Positions 44,893-54,499 of a DNA stretch of 64,000 nucleotides are shown piece by piece; the stretch's first letter is position 1; each line of letters opens with the position of its first letter. The DNA lies in the NCBI RefSeq assembly GCF_023078375.1, contig NZ_CP095554.1:62001-126000 (forward strand). The letters are read 5' to 3'. This DNA comes from Roseomonas gilardii subsp. gilardii. GTDB lineage: Bacteria > Pseudomonadota > Alphaproteobacteria > Acetobacterales > Acetobacteraceae. The notes under the pieces are model-generated. The model was not told the DNA's origin and did no database searches. It saw only the letters and a program-made list of their open reading frames with translations. The position numbers and the translations under genes are program-made.

Positions 44893-46470
44893 TCAGGCCG
44901 CGGCGGGCAGACTGCGCGCGGTGGCGGCGGCCTTGGCCAGATCCTCCACGAAGCGGTCGTATTCGCGGGCCTTCATGGCGGAATCGGGGATGCGCAACAG
45001 GTAAGAGGGATGGACGGTCGGGTAGAAGAGCCGCCCATCCGGCGCGCGGAGCACATTGCCCCGCACCTTGGTCACCGGCATGGCCCGGCCGGTGACAGCA
45101 CGCAGCGCCGTGGCGCCGAGCGTGACCAGCAGGCGCGGCGCCACCAGGGCGATCTCGCGCTCCAGGAAGGGCCGGTAATAGGTGATGTCCCCGGCATCCG
45201 GCGTCTGGTGCAGGCGCCGCTTGCCGGTCGGGGTGAATTTGAAGTGCTTCACCGCGTTGGTGACATAGGCCTCGTCCCGTGAAACACCCGCTTCCTCCAT
45301 CGCCTTGCCGAAGAGCCGTCCGGCCGGGCCGACGAAAGGCCGCCCGGCGAGGTCTTCCTCGTCGCCCGGCTGCTCGCCCACGAACATCAGCATGGCGCCG
45401 GGCGGCCCCTCGCCGAAGACGAGCTGCGTCGCCTGCCCGGCCCAGCCCGGCAGGTCGTTGCGGGTCTCGATCTCGCGCTTCAGCGCGGCGAGGGCGGCGG
45501 GGACGTCGCTGTCCGCCCGGGTCTCGGCATGGGGCATGGCTGGCATTCCAACGCACGAAACCGCCGCCGGGTGCAGTCTGCCCGAATGGCCACCCGGTAT
45601 GGAGACGGGATGCGCTGTCCGCTGCCGCCGCGGGGCGGGCGGGGTGGCGCCGCGCTCCACCATGGCGGCGACCCGGGCCGGGGCCTCGGCGATCAGGCGC
45701 GGGATGTCGCGAGCCTCGGGCAGGTTGCGCCAGTAGCGACGGGGCATCTCGGCCAGCATCGCATCGGTCTTCAGCCGGGCGGGGTTGAAGATGGCAGCGA
45801 AATAGGTCCGCCACAGATCCTCCGCCGCATCCTCCGCCGGGGCGTCGGCGCGGCGGGCACCGGGGCCAAAACAGACCTCTCCACTTTCTGGCCCCTCCCA
45901 GTGCGCCGAACCGCTGGGCGTCAGGATGCTCCAGCGCAGCGCCGCGAAGCGCCGCCGGAAGAATCCCGCCTCGGCCCGGAGGATGTGGTGCCCCGGTTCG
46001 AACCAGGCGACGAAGCGGGCACCGCCCTCCCCTTCCGCGACCCGCATCTCCCGGAAGCGAACGAAGGCGTGCATCTTGTGCGCGTCCCGCCGCACGGCGC
46101 GGGCCATGGCCTCGGCGCGCGCCACATCGGGGTCGGAAGCCACCTCCAGCAGCCCCCGCTCCTCCTGGAGGCGATGCAGCAGCCGGTGCAGCAGGGCGAA
46201 GCGCCCCGGGTCGCGGTGGCGGATCACCAGTTCGGCCAGTTCCGGAAAGGCCTGTGGCACGCGCGGCGCCGGGGCATCCTCCGGTGCCTCCGGCGGCGGT
46301 GGGCCGGCCAGCAGGGCGGGTGGATCGGCGGGGCTGGACCAGGACACATGTTCCGGCGCGATGCCGGCGATCACCAGCGCGCGCGCCGCCACCCGCCAGC
46401 CGGCGAAGTCGTCGGGTGCCTCCAGGGCGACGCTATGCATGCGCGCCTTCTCCATGAGCGCCTTATGCAT
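44893..46470 (-). CDS. DUF4130-UdgX fusion, uracil-DNA repair protein
   Basis: The 525-aa product joins an N-terminal DUF4130 domain (about residues 75-270, with HKMHAFVRFR and EPGHHILRAEAGFFRRRF) to a C-terminal UdgX uracil-DNA glycosylase. UdgX marks are GEQPGDEEDLAGRPFVGPAG, YVTNAVKHFKF and the KRRLH loop. In characterised UdgX the His of this loop bonds covalently to the abasic site after uracil removal, and it is present here. The start overlaps the stop of the radical-SAM gene by 8 nt, so the two are coupled and share its SOS box. Confidence 0.92.
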   Translation of the reverse strand: MHKALMEKARMHSVALEAPDDFAGWRVAARALVIAGIAPEHVSWSSPADPPALLAGPPPPEAPEDAPAPRVPQAFPELAELVIRHRDPGRFALLHRLLHRLQEERGLLEVASDPDVARAEAMARAVRRDAHKMHAFVRFREMRVAEGEGGARFVAWFEPGHHILRAEAGFFRRRFAALRWSILTPSGSAHWEGPESGEVCFGPGARRADAPAEDAAEDLWRTYFAAIFNPARLKTDAMLAEMPRRYWRNLPEARDIPRLIAEAPARVAAMVERGATPPAPRRQRTAHPVSIPGGHSGRLHPAAVSCVGMPAMPHAETRADSDVPAALAALKREIETRNDLPGWAGQATQLVFGEGPPGAMLMFVGEQPGDEEDLAGRPFVGPAGRLFGKAMEEAGVSRDEAYVTNAVKHFKFTPTGKRRLHQTPDAGDITYYRPFLEREIALVAPRLLVTLGATALRAVTGRAMPVTKVRGNVLRAPDGRLFYPTVHPSYLLRIPDSAMKAREYDRFVEDLAKAAATARSLPAAA

Positions 46471-47797
46471 GCATGCCTCCTGGGCCAGGGAGGGCGGCGA
46501 AGAGCGAGAGCTGGCGGGGGCGCCCCGGCGGCGCCATGGGCAGGGACGCGGCCAACCCTCCCTCCGGGGACAGCAGGGCGCGCAGGTCGGCGCGGTCGAG
46601 CAGCCCGGCGCGCGGATGGTGCCCGGCGGCGATCAGGAAGGGCGCCACTTTCCGCAGCGGAATGTGCAGCCGCGCCAGATCCTCCAGCCGCAGCGTCCGG
46701 TGCCGCCGCGCGGCGATGACGCGCTCCACCGTCTTCGCCCCCAGCCCCGGCACGCGCAGCAGCATCTCCCGCCCTGCCCGGTTCAGGTCCACCGGGAAGC
46801 GGTGCCGGTTGCGGAGCGCCCAGGCGAGCTTGGGATCGATGTCGAGATCGAGCATTCCCGGCGTGGCGCCGCCGTCATCGGAGGGCGCCACGATCTCCCC
46901 GGCCTCGAAGCCGTAGAAGCGCATCAGCCAGTCGGCCTGGTACAGCCGGTGCTCCCGGACCAGAGGCGGCGCCATGGGCGGCAGCAGGGCAGGCGCGTCG
47001 GGAATGGGCGAATAGGCGGAGAAATACACCCGCCGCAAACGGTAGGAGCCGTAGAGCACCGCCGTGGTGCCCAGGATCTGCCGGTCGTCGGCGCCATCCG
47101 CCCCCACGATCATCTGTGTGCTCTGCCCGGCCGGGGCGAAGCGCGGCGGCGTGGCCCGGACCCGCCCGGCCTCGTGCTCCCGCCTGGCCTCCGCCGCCTC
47201 CTCGATGCGCAGCCGCAGGCCGCCCATGGCGCGCCTGATGGCGCCGCTGTCCTTCTCCGGCGCCAGCTTCGCCAGGCTCTCCACCCTGGGCAGTTCGACA
47301 TTGATGCTCAGCCGGTCGGCATAGGCACCCGCCTGCGCCACCAGCGCCGGATCGGCGTCGGGGATGGTCTTGAGATGGATATAGCCCCGGAAGCCGTGAT
47401 CCTCCCGCAGCGAGCGCGCCACGCGGAGGATCTGCTCCATCGTGTAGTCCGACGAGCGGATGATGCCGGAGGACAGGAACAGCCCCTCGATATAGTTCCG
47501 CCGGTAGAAGTCGAGGGTCAGCCCGACCAGTTCCGCCACCGTGAAGCGCGCCCGCCGCACGTTCGAGGAAGCCCGGTTGATGCAATAGGCGCAGTCATAG
47601 ACGCAGGCGTTGGTCAGCAGCACCTTCAGCAGAGAGATGCAGCGCCCGTCCGGCGCATAGGCGTGGCAGATGCCCATCCCCTCGGTGCTGCCCAGGCCGC
47701 CGTCGCGGCTGTCCCGCTTCTCGGAACCGGAGGAGGCGCAGGAAGCATCGTATTTCGCCGCATCGGCGAGGATTTCCAGCTTCCGGCGGAGGTCCAT
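46463..47797 (-). CDS. Radical SAM protein partnered with UdgX
   Basis: The 444-aa product is the putative DNA modification/repair radical SAM protein always found next to DUF4130-UdgX proteins. The iron-sulfur motif is CVYDCAYC in KVLLTNACVYDCAYCINR. A helix-hairpin-helix DNA-binding segment LLRVPGLGAKTVERVIAARR lies in the C-terminal third. The reaction is unknown. Two starts are possible: ATG 47797 (MDLRRKLEILADAAKYD, as in homologues) and ATG 47812. A LexA box ends 5 nt upstream of the latter. Confidence 0.92.
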   Translation of the reverse strand: MDLRRKLEILADAAKYDASCASSGSEKRDSRDGGLGSTEGMGICHAYAPDGRCISLLKVLLTNACVYDCAYCINRASSNVRRARFTVAELVGLTLDFYRRNYIEGLFLSSGIIRSSDYTMEQILRVARSLREDHGFRGYIHLKTIPDADPALVAQAGAYADRLSINVELPRVESLAKLAPEKDSGAIRRAMGGLRLRIEEAAEARREHEAGRVRATPPRFAPAGQSTQMIVGADGADDRQILGTTAVLYGSYRLRRVYFSAYSPIPDAPALLPPMAPPLVREHRLYQADWLMRFYGFEAGEIVAPSDDGGATPGMLDLDIDPKLAWALRNRHRFPVDLNRAGREMLLRVPGLGAKTVERVIAARRHRTLRLEDLARLHIPLRKVAPFLIAAGHHPRAGLLDRADLRALLSPEGGLAASLPMAPPGRPRQLSLFAALPGPGGMHA

Positions 47798-47816
47798 GGC
47801 GCGGCTCTGCATGAAT

Positions 47817-47831
47817 GTTCATATTATGTTC
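47817..47831. promoter_or_regulatory. LexA (SOS) box
   Basis: GTTC-ATATTAT-GTTC matches the alphaproteobacterial LexA consensus GTTC-N7-GTTC perfectly. On the minus strand it contains the -10-like CATAAT and ends just before the radical-SAM start. LexA binding would block this promoter until DNA damage. Confidence 0.85.
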
Positions 47832-48004
47832 CGAACGGCGCCGGCAAGCGCCGCGGCGGGCTTCGGCGGCGAAAATCCGGCGGCCGGAAGCCGGAATGAC
47901 CTGACGGATAGAAGCAGGCAAATTTTCCGTAATCTTCCGGCCCATGTTTCCGGATGGCCATGAGGTCTAGCTGACAGAAGACTGCCTGCTGGGAGCATGC
48001 CCTC

Positions 48005-49309
48005 TTGCCCACCCCCTCCTCCCGAAAAGACCAGATCAAGAACGTCTTCCGGGTTGCCTCCGGCAACTTCCTGGAGATGTACGATTTCACGGTCTACGGC
48101 TACTACGCCGCCGCCATCGGCCGGACCTTCTTTCCCTCGCAGAACCCCTTCGCCTCGCTGATGGCCTCGCTCGCGGCCTTCGGCGTCGGCTTCCTGATGC
48201 GTCCGCTCGGCGCGCTGGTGCTGGGCGCCTATATCGACCGCCATGGCCGCCGCAATGGGCTGCTGCTGACGCTGGCGATGATGGCGGTGGGCACGCTCTC
48301 CATCGCCGTGGTGCCAAGCTATGCCACGATCGGGCTGATGGCGCCTGTGCTGGTGCTGATCGGCCGGCTGCTGCAGGGCTTCTCCGCCGGCGTGGAGCTG
48401 GGCGGCGTCTCCGTCTACCTCTCGGAGATCGCGACCCCCGGCAACAAGGGCTTCTACGTCTCCTGGCAGTCGGGCAGCCAGCAGGTGGCGGTGATCTTCG
48501 CCGCCCTGCTCGGCGTGGCGCTGGCCAGCCTGCTGTCCCCGGCGCAGATGGATGCCTGGGGCTGGCGCGTGCCGCTGCTGGTGGGCTGCCTGATCGTGCC
48601 CTACCTTTTCTACATCCGGCGCTCCCTGCCGGAGACCGAGGCCTTCCTGGAGCAGACGCGCCACCGCCGCCCCACGGCGGGCGAGATCCTGCGCTCGGTG
48701 GCCGCCAACTGGCAGGTGGTGCTGCTGGGCATGATGATGGTCACGATGACCACCGTGTCCTTCTACATGATCACCGCCTATACTCCGACCTATGGACGAG
48801 AGGTGCTGCACCTCGCCTCCACCGACGCGCTGGTCGTCACCCTCTGCGTCGGCGTCTCCAACCTGATCTGGCTGCCCATCGGCGGCGCCGTCTCCGACCG
48901 GCTGGGCCGCTTCCCTGTGCTGGTGGCCTGCACCGTGCTGGCCATCGCCACGGCCTATCCGGTCATCTCCTGGCTGGTCGCCGCCCCCTCCTTCGACCGG
49001 CTGCTGCTGTCCCTGCTCTGGCTGTCCTTCCTCTACGGCTCCTACAACGGCGCCATGGTGGTCTACCTGACGGAGATCATGCCGGCGGAGGTCCGCACCT
49101 CGGGCTTCTCGCTCGCCTATTCGCTGGCCACCGCCACCTTCGGCGGCTTCACCCCGGCGATCTGCACCTGGCTGATCGAGGTCACCGGCAACCGCGCCAT
49201 CCCTGGCCTCTGGCTCTCCGTCGCGGCGGTGCTGGGGCTGGTGGCGGTGCTGCTGTCGCATCGCCGCGCCATGGCGGCGGAACGGGAAGCCGGCGTGCTG
49301 GTGCCCTGA
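48005..49309 (+). CDS. MFS transporter, citrate/tricarballylate-like
   Basis: The 434-aa product has twelve membrane segments and belongs to the metabolite:H+ symporter (MHS) branch. [21 protein letters not shown] opens helix 1, [13 protein letters not shown] is the A-motif after helix 2 and [20 protein letters not shown] fits citrate or tricarballylate carriers. The start is a TTG with GGGAG 11 nt upstream. An ATG at 47997, nearer that site, is in another frame, so a small N-terminal frameshift is possible. It is divergent from the SOS operon. Confidence 0.85.
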   Translation: MPTPSSRKDQIKNVFRVASGNFLEMYDFTVYGYYAAAIGRTFFPSQNPFASLMASLAAFGVGFLMRPLGALVLGAYIDRHGRRNGLLLTLAMMAVGTLSIAVVPSYATIGLMAPVLVLIGRLLQGFSAGVELGGVSVYLSEIATPGNKGFYVSWQSGSQQVAVIFAALLGVALASLLSPAQMDAWGWRVPLLVGCLIVPYLFYIRRSLPETEAFLEQTRHRRPTAGEILRSVAANWQVVLLGMMMVTMTTVSFYMITAYTPTYGREVLHLASTDALVVTLCVGVSNLIWLPIGGAVSDRLGRFPVLVACTVLAIATAYPVISWLVAAPSFDRLLLSLLWLSFLYGSYNGAMVVYLTEIMPAEVRTSGFSLAYSLATATFGGFTPAICTWLIEVTGNRAIPGLWLSVAAVLGLVAVLLSHRRAMAAEREAGVLVP

Positions 49310-49561
49310 CGGGAGGCTCCCGGCGAATCAGGGACCCGTTCCCCTTGCCGGAAAACGCGACGACGGAGGTGAAGCGCAGCCGGCACCCTGGGCACGCTTT
49401 CGAGGCGAACGCCCAGGTCGCGGCGCGAGCCTGCACAAGCCGGCGTCAATCGCGCCGGCCAACGGCGCCACCCAGGCAAGCCCCAGCCACCATTCCGCTG
49501 GATTCCCACCCGGTCGAGGCAGCAAGCTAGGCGCTCGACGATCGGGCGGAAACCTTGAGCG

Positions 49562-51145
49562 ATGCGGCGCAGACAGTTCCTCGCAGGCGGTGCGGCCCTG
49601 GCGGCGTGCGCCGGCCTCGCCCGGCCCTCCCTGGCGGCCACGCCGGCCAGTACGCTCCGCTTCGTGCCGCAGGCCGACCTGTCGAGCCTCGATCCGGTCT
49701 GGACCACCGCGACGGTCGCCTTCAACCACGGCATGATGGTCTATGACACGCTCTACGGCATCGATGCGTCGCTGACGCCGCAGCCGCAGATGGTGGCGGG
49801 CCACGAGGTCACGGAGAACGGGCTGAGCTGGACCTTCACGCTGCGGGACGGGCTGCTCTTCCATGACAACGAGCCGGTGCGCGCCATCGACTGCGTCGCC
49901 TCCATCAACCGGTGGGGCAGGCGCAAGGGTTTCGGGCAGCAGCTCCTGGCCCTGGCCGACGAGATCGCGGCGCTGGACGACCGGCGCTTCCGCATCCGCC
50001 TGAAATCGCCCTTTCCGCTGATGACCTTCGCGCTGGGCGGGCCGGATATCTGCATGATCATGCCGGAGCGCCAGGCGAAGGTGGATGCCTTCGCCCAGGT
50101 CACGGATGCCATCGGCAGCGGCCCCTTCCGCTACCTGCCGGGCGAGCGCGTCTCCGGCTCCTTCTCCGCCTGGGAGCGTTTCACGAAGTACCAGCCGCGG
50201 CCGGAGCCGCCCTCCTTCTGGGCGGGCGGCAAGGTGGCGAATGTCGCACGGGTCGAATGGCGCGTCATTCCGGACCCGGCCACCGCCGCCAATGCCCTGC
50301 AGCAGGGCGAGGTGGACTGGCTGGAAAGCCCGCTCTTCGACCTGCTGCCCACGCTGCGCCGGCAGCCGGGGGTGAAGCTGGTCTCCACCTCCTCCCTGCC
50401 CACGCCGGGTGTGATCGCGCTGAACCACACCCAGCCGCCCTTCGACAACCCCAGGCTGCTGCGCGCGATCATGCCGGCCATCGACCAGGCGGAGTTCATG
50501 ACCGCCGTGGTCGGCGACCAGACCGATCTGATGACCGTGCCGACGGGCGTCTTCACTCCTGGCACGCCGATGGCCAGCGATGCGGGGATGGAGGTGCTGA
50601 CCGGAAAGCGCGACCTCGCCCTGGCGCGGAAGCTGGTGGCAGAGAGCGGCTACAAGGGCGAAAGCGTGGTCTTCCTGTCCGCCTCGGACCAGGCGGCGCT
50701 GGTGCCGATCGCCCAGGTGGGTCAGAGCCTGTTCCGGCAGATCGGGCTCAACGTCGATTTCCAGACCATGGACTGGGGCACGCTGGTCGGGCGGCGGGCC
50801 AGCGACAAGCCGGCCGCGGAGGGCGGCTGGAACGCCTTCTGCACCTCCTGGGCCGGGCTCAGCCTGAGCAATCCCGGCAGCCACTTCCCGCTGCGCGGCA
50901 ATGGCAAGGGCGGCTGGTTCGGCTGGCCGACCAGCCCGAGGCTGGAGGGCCTGCGCGACGCCTGGTTCGCCGCGCCCGACCTCGCGGAGCAGAAGCGGAT
51001 CTGCGGCGAGATGCAGCGCATCGCGCTGGAGGAAGTGCCCTTCGTCCCGGTTGGCTCCTACAACCTGCCCTCGGCGCTGCGCAGCCATCTCGACGGGGTG
51101 GTCCAGGCCAGCGGAACCATGTTCTGGGGCGTGCGGAAGGGCTGA
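49562..51145 (+). CDS. ABC transporter substrate-binding protein, peptide type
   Basis: The 527-aa product has a Tat signal (MRRRQFLAGGAALAACAG) and the SBP_bac_5 dipeptide/oligopeptide-binding fold. PQADLSSLDPVWTTA opens the mature domain. NGLSWTFTLRDGLLFHDN and SGPFRYLPGE follow. No permease or ATPase genes are next to it, so it is an orphan binding protein or one whose partners lie elsewhere. Upstream is a 252-bp gap without an ORF. Confidence 0.9.
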   Translation: MRRRQFLAGGAALAACAGLARPSLAATPASTLRFVPQADLSSLDPVWTTATVAFNHGMMVYDTLYGIDASLTPQPQMVAGHEVTENGLSWTFTLRDGLLFHDNEPVRAIDCVASINRWGRRKGFGQQLLALADEIAALDDRRFRIRLKSPFPLMTFALGGPDICMIMPERQAKVDAFAQVTDAIGSGPFRYLPGERVSGSFSAWERFTKYQPRPEPPSFWAGGKVANVARVEWRVIPDPATAANALQQGEVDWLESPLFDLLPTLRRQPGVKLVSTSSLPTPGVIALNHTQPPFDNPRLLRAIMPAIDQAEFMTAVVGDQTDLMTVPTGVFTPGTPMASDAGMEVLTGKRDLALARKLVAESGYKGESVVFLSASDQAALVPIAQVGQSLFRQIGLNVDFQTMDWGTLVGRRASDKPAAEGGWNAFCTSWAGLSLSNPGSHFPLRGNGKGGWFGWPTSPRLEGLRDAWFAAPDLAEQKRICGEMQRIALEEVPFVPVGSYNLPSALRSHLDGVVQASGTMFWGVRKG

Positions 51146-51167
51146 GGCCCCTTCGCACGCTCCATCC

Positions 51168-52154
51168 CTACCCCGCCGGGTCGAGCGGGAAGCCCGTGTC
51201 GATCGCCGCCGCCACCTCGATCCGCTGCTTCAGCACGCCGAACTCCACCGCCCGGTCGGCCGCCTCCTGCAACTCCGCCAGCAGCGCGCCGTCGAGCGGC
51301 ACGGCATGGGTCCGCTGCTTCTCGAAGGCCAGTTGCACCGGCTTCTCCGGCAGGCGGATCAGCTTCGCGTTATAAGCGGCGTAGTCCGGCAGATGCGCCG
51401 TGGCCCAGTCCCAGCCCCGGCGCTGCCGCCGCATCAGGTCGGCCAGCTCGCCGCGCCGGTCGCGCAGCGCGTTGCGGTGCGCCGCCAGGAAGCTGACCGT
51501 GGGGGTGAGGCCCGTGCCATCCTCCAGCACCCGGGCGCCGAACTGCGCCACCTCGATGGAGACATAGGGCTCCCAGATCGCCCAGGCATCCACGGAGCCC
51601 GAACGGAAGGCCAGCGCCGCCTCGGCGGGGCCGAGGAAGACATGCTCCACCGCATCCGCCGGCAGCCCGGCCCGTTGCAGCGCCGCCCGCACCAGGAACT
51701 GCCCCCAGCCGCCCCGGTTGCCCGCCACCCGCTTGCCGCGCAGGTCGGCGAGGCTCCGGTAGGGCGCGTCGCCGCGCACCAGGATGGCCTGGGAGCGCGG
51801 ATCGGCGCGGGTGGCGGCATAGGCCTGGAGCGGCGCGCCGGAGGCGAAGACCGAGAAGAAGGCGAGGTCGCCCATGGAGCCGACATCCAGCGCATCGGCG
51901 GACAGCGCCTCCAGCAGCGGCGCGGCGGCGGGGAACTCGCTCCACTCGATCCCGTAGGGCACGCCCTCCAGCGCGCCGGAGGCCTCCAGCAGCGAGCGCA
52001 GCCCGCCCTTCTGGTTGCCCACCCGCAGCACCGGCGCGGCCCTGGCGGCGCGGGGCAGGCCCAGCAGGGCCGGGGCGGCGAGCAGCCCGGCGGCGGCGAT
52101 CAGGGAACGGCGGCGCAAGCGTCGCGAGGCCGGGGAAGCAGGGAGCGTCGTCAT
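51168..52154 (-). CDS. ABC substrate-binding protein, sulfonate/nitrate type
   Basis: The 328-aa product has an RR-containing signal (RRRSLIAAAGLLAAPALLG) and the NMT1/SsuA-like periplasmic-binding fold. Typical segments are LRVGNQKGGLRSLLEA, VGSMGDLAFFSVFASG, GKRVAGNRGGWGQFLVRAAL and SVDAWAIWEPYVS. Aliphatic sulfonates, taurine or a thiamine precursor are possible ligands. No transport partners are adjacent. It is convergent with the peptide-binding protein gene. Confidence 0.88.
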   Translation of the reverse strand: MTTLPASPASRRLRRRSLIAAAGLLAAPALLGLPRAARAAPVLRVGNQKGGLRSLLEASGALEGVPYGIEWSEFPAAAPLLEALSADALDVGSMGDLAFFSVFASGAPLQAYAATRADPRSQAILVRGDAPYRSLADLRGKRVAGNRGGWGQFLVRAALQRAGLPADAVEHVFLGPAEAALAFRSGSVDAWAIWEPYVSIEVAQFGARVLEDGTGLTPTVSFLAAHRNALRDRRGELADLMRRQRRGWDWATAHLPDYAAYNAKLIRLPEKPVQLAFEKQRTHAVPLDGALLAELQEAADRAVEFGVLKQRIEVAAAIDTGFPLDPAG

Positions 52155-52288
52155 GGCTGCATTCTGGACCGGCCAAGTCCCCGTCCCGAGTAGTCCAGTC
52201 TGGTAAAGTTCGGACGGAAAGGAGGAGATTCCGCTCCCGCGCGCCAGGAGCGGAAAAGGGTTTTCCGGCCCGCCCTGGCGCCCCGCCC

Positions 52289-53425
52289 TCAGCCCGTTCC
52301 GCCACCCAGATCCGCTCCGGCCGGCCGCTTGCGGCCGAAAAGGCCACGGACCCAATCCCATGCCGGGCCGCCCAGATGCTCCACGAAGGGGATCAGCAGG
52401 AAGCCCACCACCAGCCCCAGCAGGCCGGACAGCACGGCCGTGACCAGCCAGGACGCCGCTGCCGCGGTGACGGCGGGCACCGCGGCAGCGGCCCAGGCGG
52501 CCACCGCCTCCACCCAGTGCTCCGGCAGGGCCAGTCCGAATGTCTCCATCCCATGCAGCAGGATGCCCCCGCCGACCCAGAGCATGGCGGCGGTGCCGAC
52601 GATGGCCAGAAGTCGCAGGAAAGGCGGCATCCCCCGCACCAGCCCCCGCCCGACCGCCCGCGTCACCGGCGCCAGGGCACGGTCGGCGCCCAGGGGCTGC
52701 GGCGCCTCCGGCAGGCGCCGCAACCCGAGCAGGCTGGAAACCGGGCGCGGATTGGACGCCAGCGCCACGCCCACATCATCCGCCCTCACGATCAGCGCCA
52801 CGCCGCCATAGACCAGCACCGTGAGCCCCAGCCCCACCACCGCCAGGATCACCGCCTGCGCCACCACGGAATCCGTGGTCAGCGAGGCCAGGGTCAGGGC
52901 CATGATCTCGGCGGACAGGATGAAATCCGTCTGGATCGCGCTGCGGACGCGCGCAGCCTCGCGCCGCTTCGCCCCGGCCGCGCCGCCGGGCATCGGTTCC
53001 CCGGGCACCAGGTGTCCCGGCGACGGCTGTCCGGGGGCCGGCTCGTCATGTTCCTCTCCGCCGGACGGCGGGTGGATCGCGTGCCAGACCTTCTCGGCGC
53101 CCTCGTAGCAGAGATAGGCACCGCCCAGCATCAGCAGCACGGCGATGCTCCAGGGCGCCACGACGCTCAACACCAAAGCGAGCGGCAGCAAATAGAGCAG
53201 CTTGTTCTTCACCGAGCCGACGGCGATCTTCCACACGATCGGCAACTCGCGGGAGGCCGCGAAGCCCGTCACGTAGCGCGGCGTCACCGCCGCGTCGTCC
53301 ACCACCACCCCCGCCGCCTTGACCCCGGCCCGCGCCGCCTGGGCGGACACATCGTCCAGCGAGGCGGCCGACATCTTGGCCAGCCCGGCGATGTCGTCCA
53401 GCAGCGCCAGCAATCCCGTGCTCAC
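52289..53425 (-). CDS. DUF808 inner-membrane protein
   Basis: The 378-aa product matches DUF808 (YedI-like). It has the start STGLLALLDDIAGLAKMSAASLDD, the segment VTPRYVTGFAASRELPIVWKIA, several membrane helices, and SAIQTDFILSAEIMALTLA. A polar insert rich in Pro and Gly lies around residues 120-145. The GTG start has AAAGGA 6 nt upstream. Function unknown; possibly a transporter, given its repeated helical halves. Confidence 0.85.
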   Translation of the reverse strand: MSTGLLALLDDIAGLAKMSAASLDDVSAQAARAGVKAAGVVVDDAAVTPRYVTGFAASRELPIVWKIAVGSVKNKLLYLLPLALVLSVVAPWSIAVLLMLGGAYLCYEGAEKVWHAIHPPSGGEEHDEPAPGQPSPGHLVPGEPMPGGAAGAKRREAARVRSAIQTDFILSAEIMALTLASLTTDSVVAQAVILAVVGLGLTVLVYGGVALIVRADDVGVALASNPRPVSSLLGLRRLPEAPQPLGADRALAPVTRAVGRGLVRGMPPFLRLLAIVGTAAMLWVGGGILLHGMETFGLALPEHWVEAVAAWAAAAVPAVTAAAASWLVTAVLSGLLGLVVGFLLIPFVEHLGGPAWDWVRGLFGRKRPAGADLGGGTG

Positions 53426-53477
53426 ATCCGGTCCTTTCGCCGATCCGGCGGCGTTCCGGCCGCCGCCGCCGGAACAC

Positions 53478-53978
53478 CTAACCGACCCGGAGCGCCGGGG
53501 ATGCGCCCATGCCGCCGGGATCCGCTTCGCCATCCAGCCGCAGGATGGCTCCACCCAGCGACACCTCTCCAGCCCGCAGCACCCGCGCGGTGATGCCGCC
53601 ATGGCCGCGCACGGCGTTGTAACCGCCGGGGCCCAACGCCTCCTCCATGCGGGAACAGGGGTGGCATTCCCCGGTCATCTCCAGCACCGCGGTGCCGAGG
53701 CGGAAGCGCCGCCCCTTCAGCGCCAGCAGGTTGATCCCGGAGGTCACGATGTTCCGGCGCAGCTCCTCCGGCGCCACCCGCTCCCGCCCCAGGAAGGCAG
53801 CGATCGCCGCCAGGTGCTCCGCCTGGATCAGCGTGACCTGTCGCGCCCGGCTCTGCCGGTTGCGGTAGTGGTCCCCCGCCAGCCCTTCCTCCGGCCCCAT
53901 CCCTGCCAGCAGCACCGGGTGCGGCGGGGCACGCCGGGCGGGGCGCAGGCCGATCCATTCCACCCGGCCGGTCCGCAT
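53478..53978 (-). CDS. MOSC domain protein
   Basis: The product (166 aa from ATG 53978) is a stand-alone MOSC domain with VEWIGLRPARR, LLAGMGPEEGLAGDHY and GECHPCSRMEEAL, which contains the conserved Cys. MOSC proteins handle sulfur or molybdenum-cofactor ligands. The frame stays open upstream to 54200 and homologues seem to have about a dozen residues before VEWIG, so the true start may lie further upstream. No ribosome site distinguishes the options. Confidence 0.75.
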   Translation of the reverse strand: MRTGRVEWIGLRPARRAPPHPVLLAGMGPEEGLAGDHYRNRQSRARQVTLIQAEHLAAIAAFLGRERVAPEELRRNIVTSGINLLALKGRRFRLGTAVLEMTGECHPCSRMEEALGPGGYNAVRGHGGITARVLRAGEVSLGGAILRLDGEADPGGMGASPALRVG

Positions 53979-54014
53979 CGGCGCGTCGAAGAGGCGGGAC
54001 AGGGGGAGGCGGGG

Positions 54015-54146
54015 TTCAGCATCGGGGCCGATGCTGAAGCCGCCGCGGTGCCGGGGATCAAGAGGGCACGGGATTCCGTCGGGCTTTCTGACGGTATCCT
54101 GATCAGGACATGGCTGATTTCGCCAATCCGATGGTCCCGGGACCAT
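54015..54146. promoter_or_regulatory. Three palindromes between MOSC and DUF4170 genes
   Basis: Three perfect inverted repeats fall within 132 bp: 54015-54038 (11-bp arms TTCAGCATCGG, 2-nt spacer), 54097-54108 (TCCTGATCAGGA) and 54131-54146 (ATGGTCCCGGGACCAT). The spacing between divergent genes suggests regulator binding or a structured leader for one of them. Confidence 0.4.
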
Positions 54147-54214
54147 GATCGGGTCTGCCCTTTGGCGGTGCGGAAGCCTAGATATGCCGCACCGCGACAA
54201 TCCGGAGGCTCAAC

Positions 54215-54436
54215 ATGGCAGACAGGAAGCTCTACTTCGTCTGGGGCGGCGTCTTCACCGATCCGAACTGGCAGGAACTCGAGCCCGGCACCGAGGAGTG
54301 CTACGGCCCCTATCACGACGCCCAGCAGGCCGAGCGCATCTGGAACGAGAAGGCCCGGCGGAACATCGACATCGCCGCGCACCGCCTCTTCGTCCTGTCG
54401 GTGGACCGCCCTGGCGCCACCGCCCTGGCGGCCTGA
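54215..54436 (+). CDS. DUF4170 domain protein
   Basis: The 73-aa product matches DUF4170, a small domain common in alphaproteobacteria: LYFVWGGVFTDPNWQELEPG, TEECYGPYHDAQQAERIWNEKA and a closing HRLFVLSV. GGAGG lies 6 nt upstream of the ATG. Function unknown. Confidence 0.85.
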   Translation: MADRKLYFVWGGVFTDPNWQELEPGTEECYGPYHDAQQAERIWNEKARRNIDIAAHRLFVLSVDRPGATALAA

Positions 54437-54460
54437 CCGGCCGGTTTCCAGGGGCACGGC

Positions 54461-54497
54461 CCAGGGACATCAGCCCAGGGACATCAGCCCAGGGACC
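54461..54497 (+). repeat. 14-bp tandem repeat, 2.7 copies
   Basis: CCAGGGACATCAGC occurs at 54461-54474 and 54475-54488, then a partial copy CCAGGGACC runs to the IS border. The similar ACAGGGACCCAGC just after the IS (55358-55370) suggests that the element inserted within this array. Confidence 0.8.
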
Positions 54498-54499
54498 TA

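Noticed and set aside
54015-54200. Longer MOSC start at 54200
   Set aside because: The extra 74 residues include the coding of a palindrome and have no family resemblance or ribosome site, so the shorter start is listed with a caveat.
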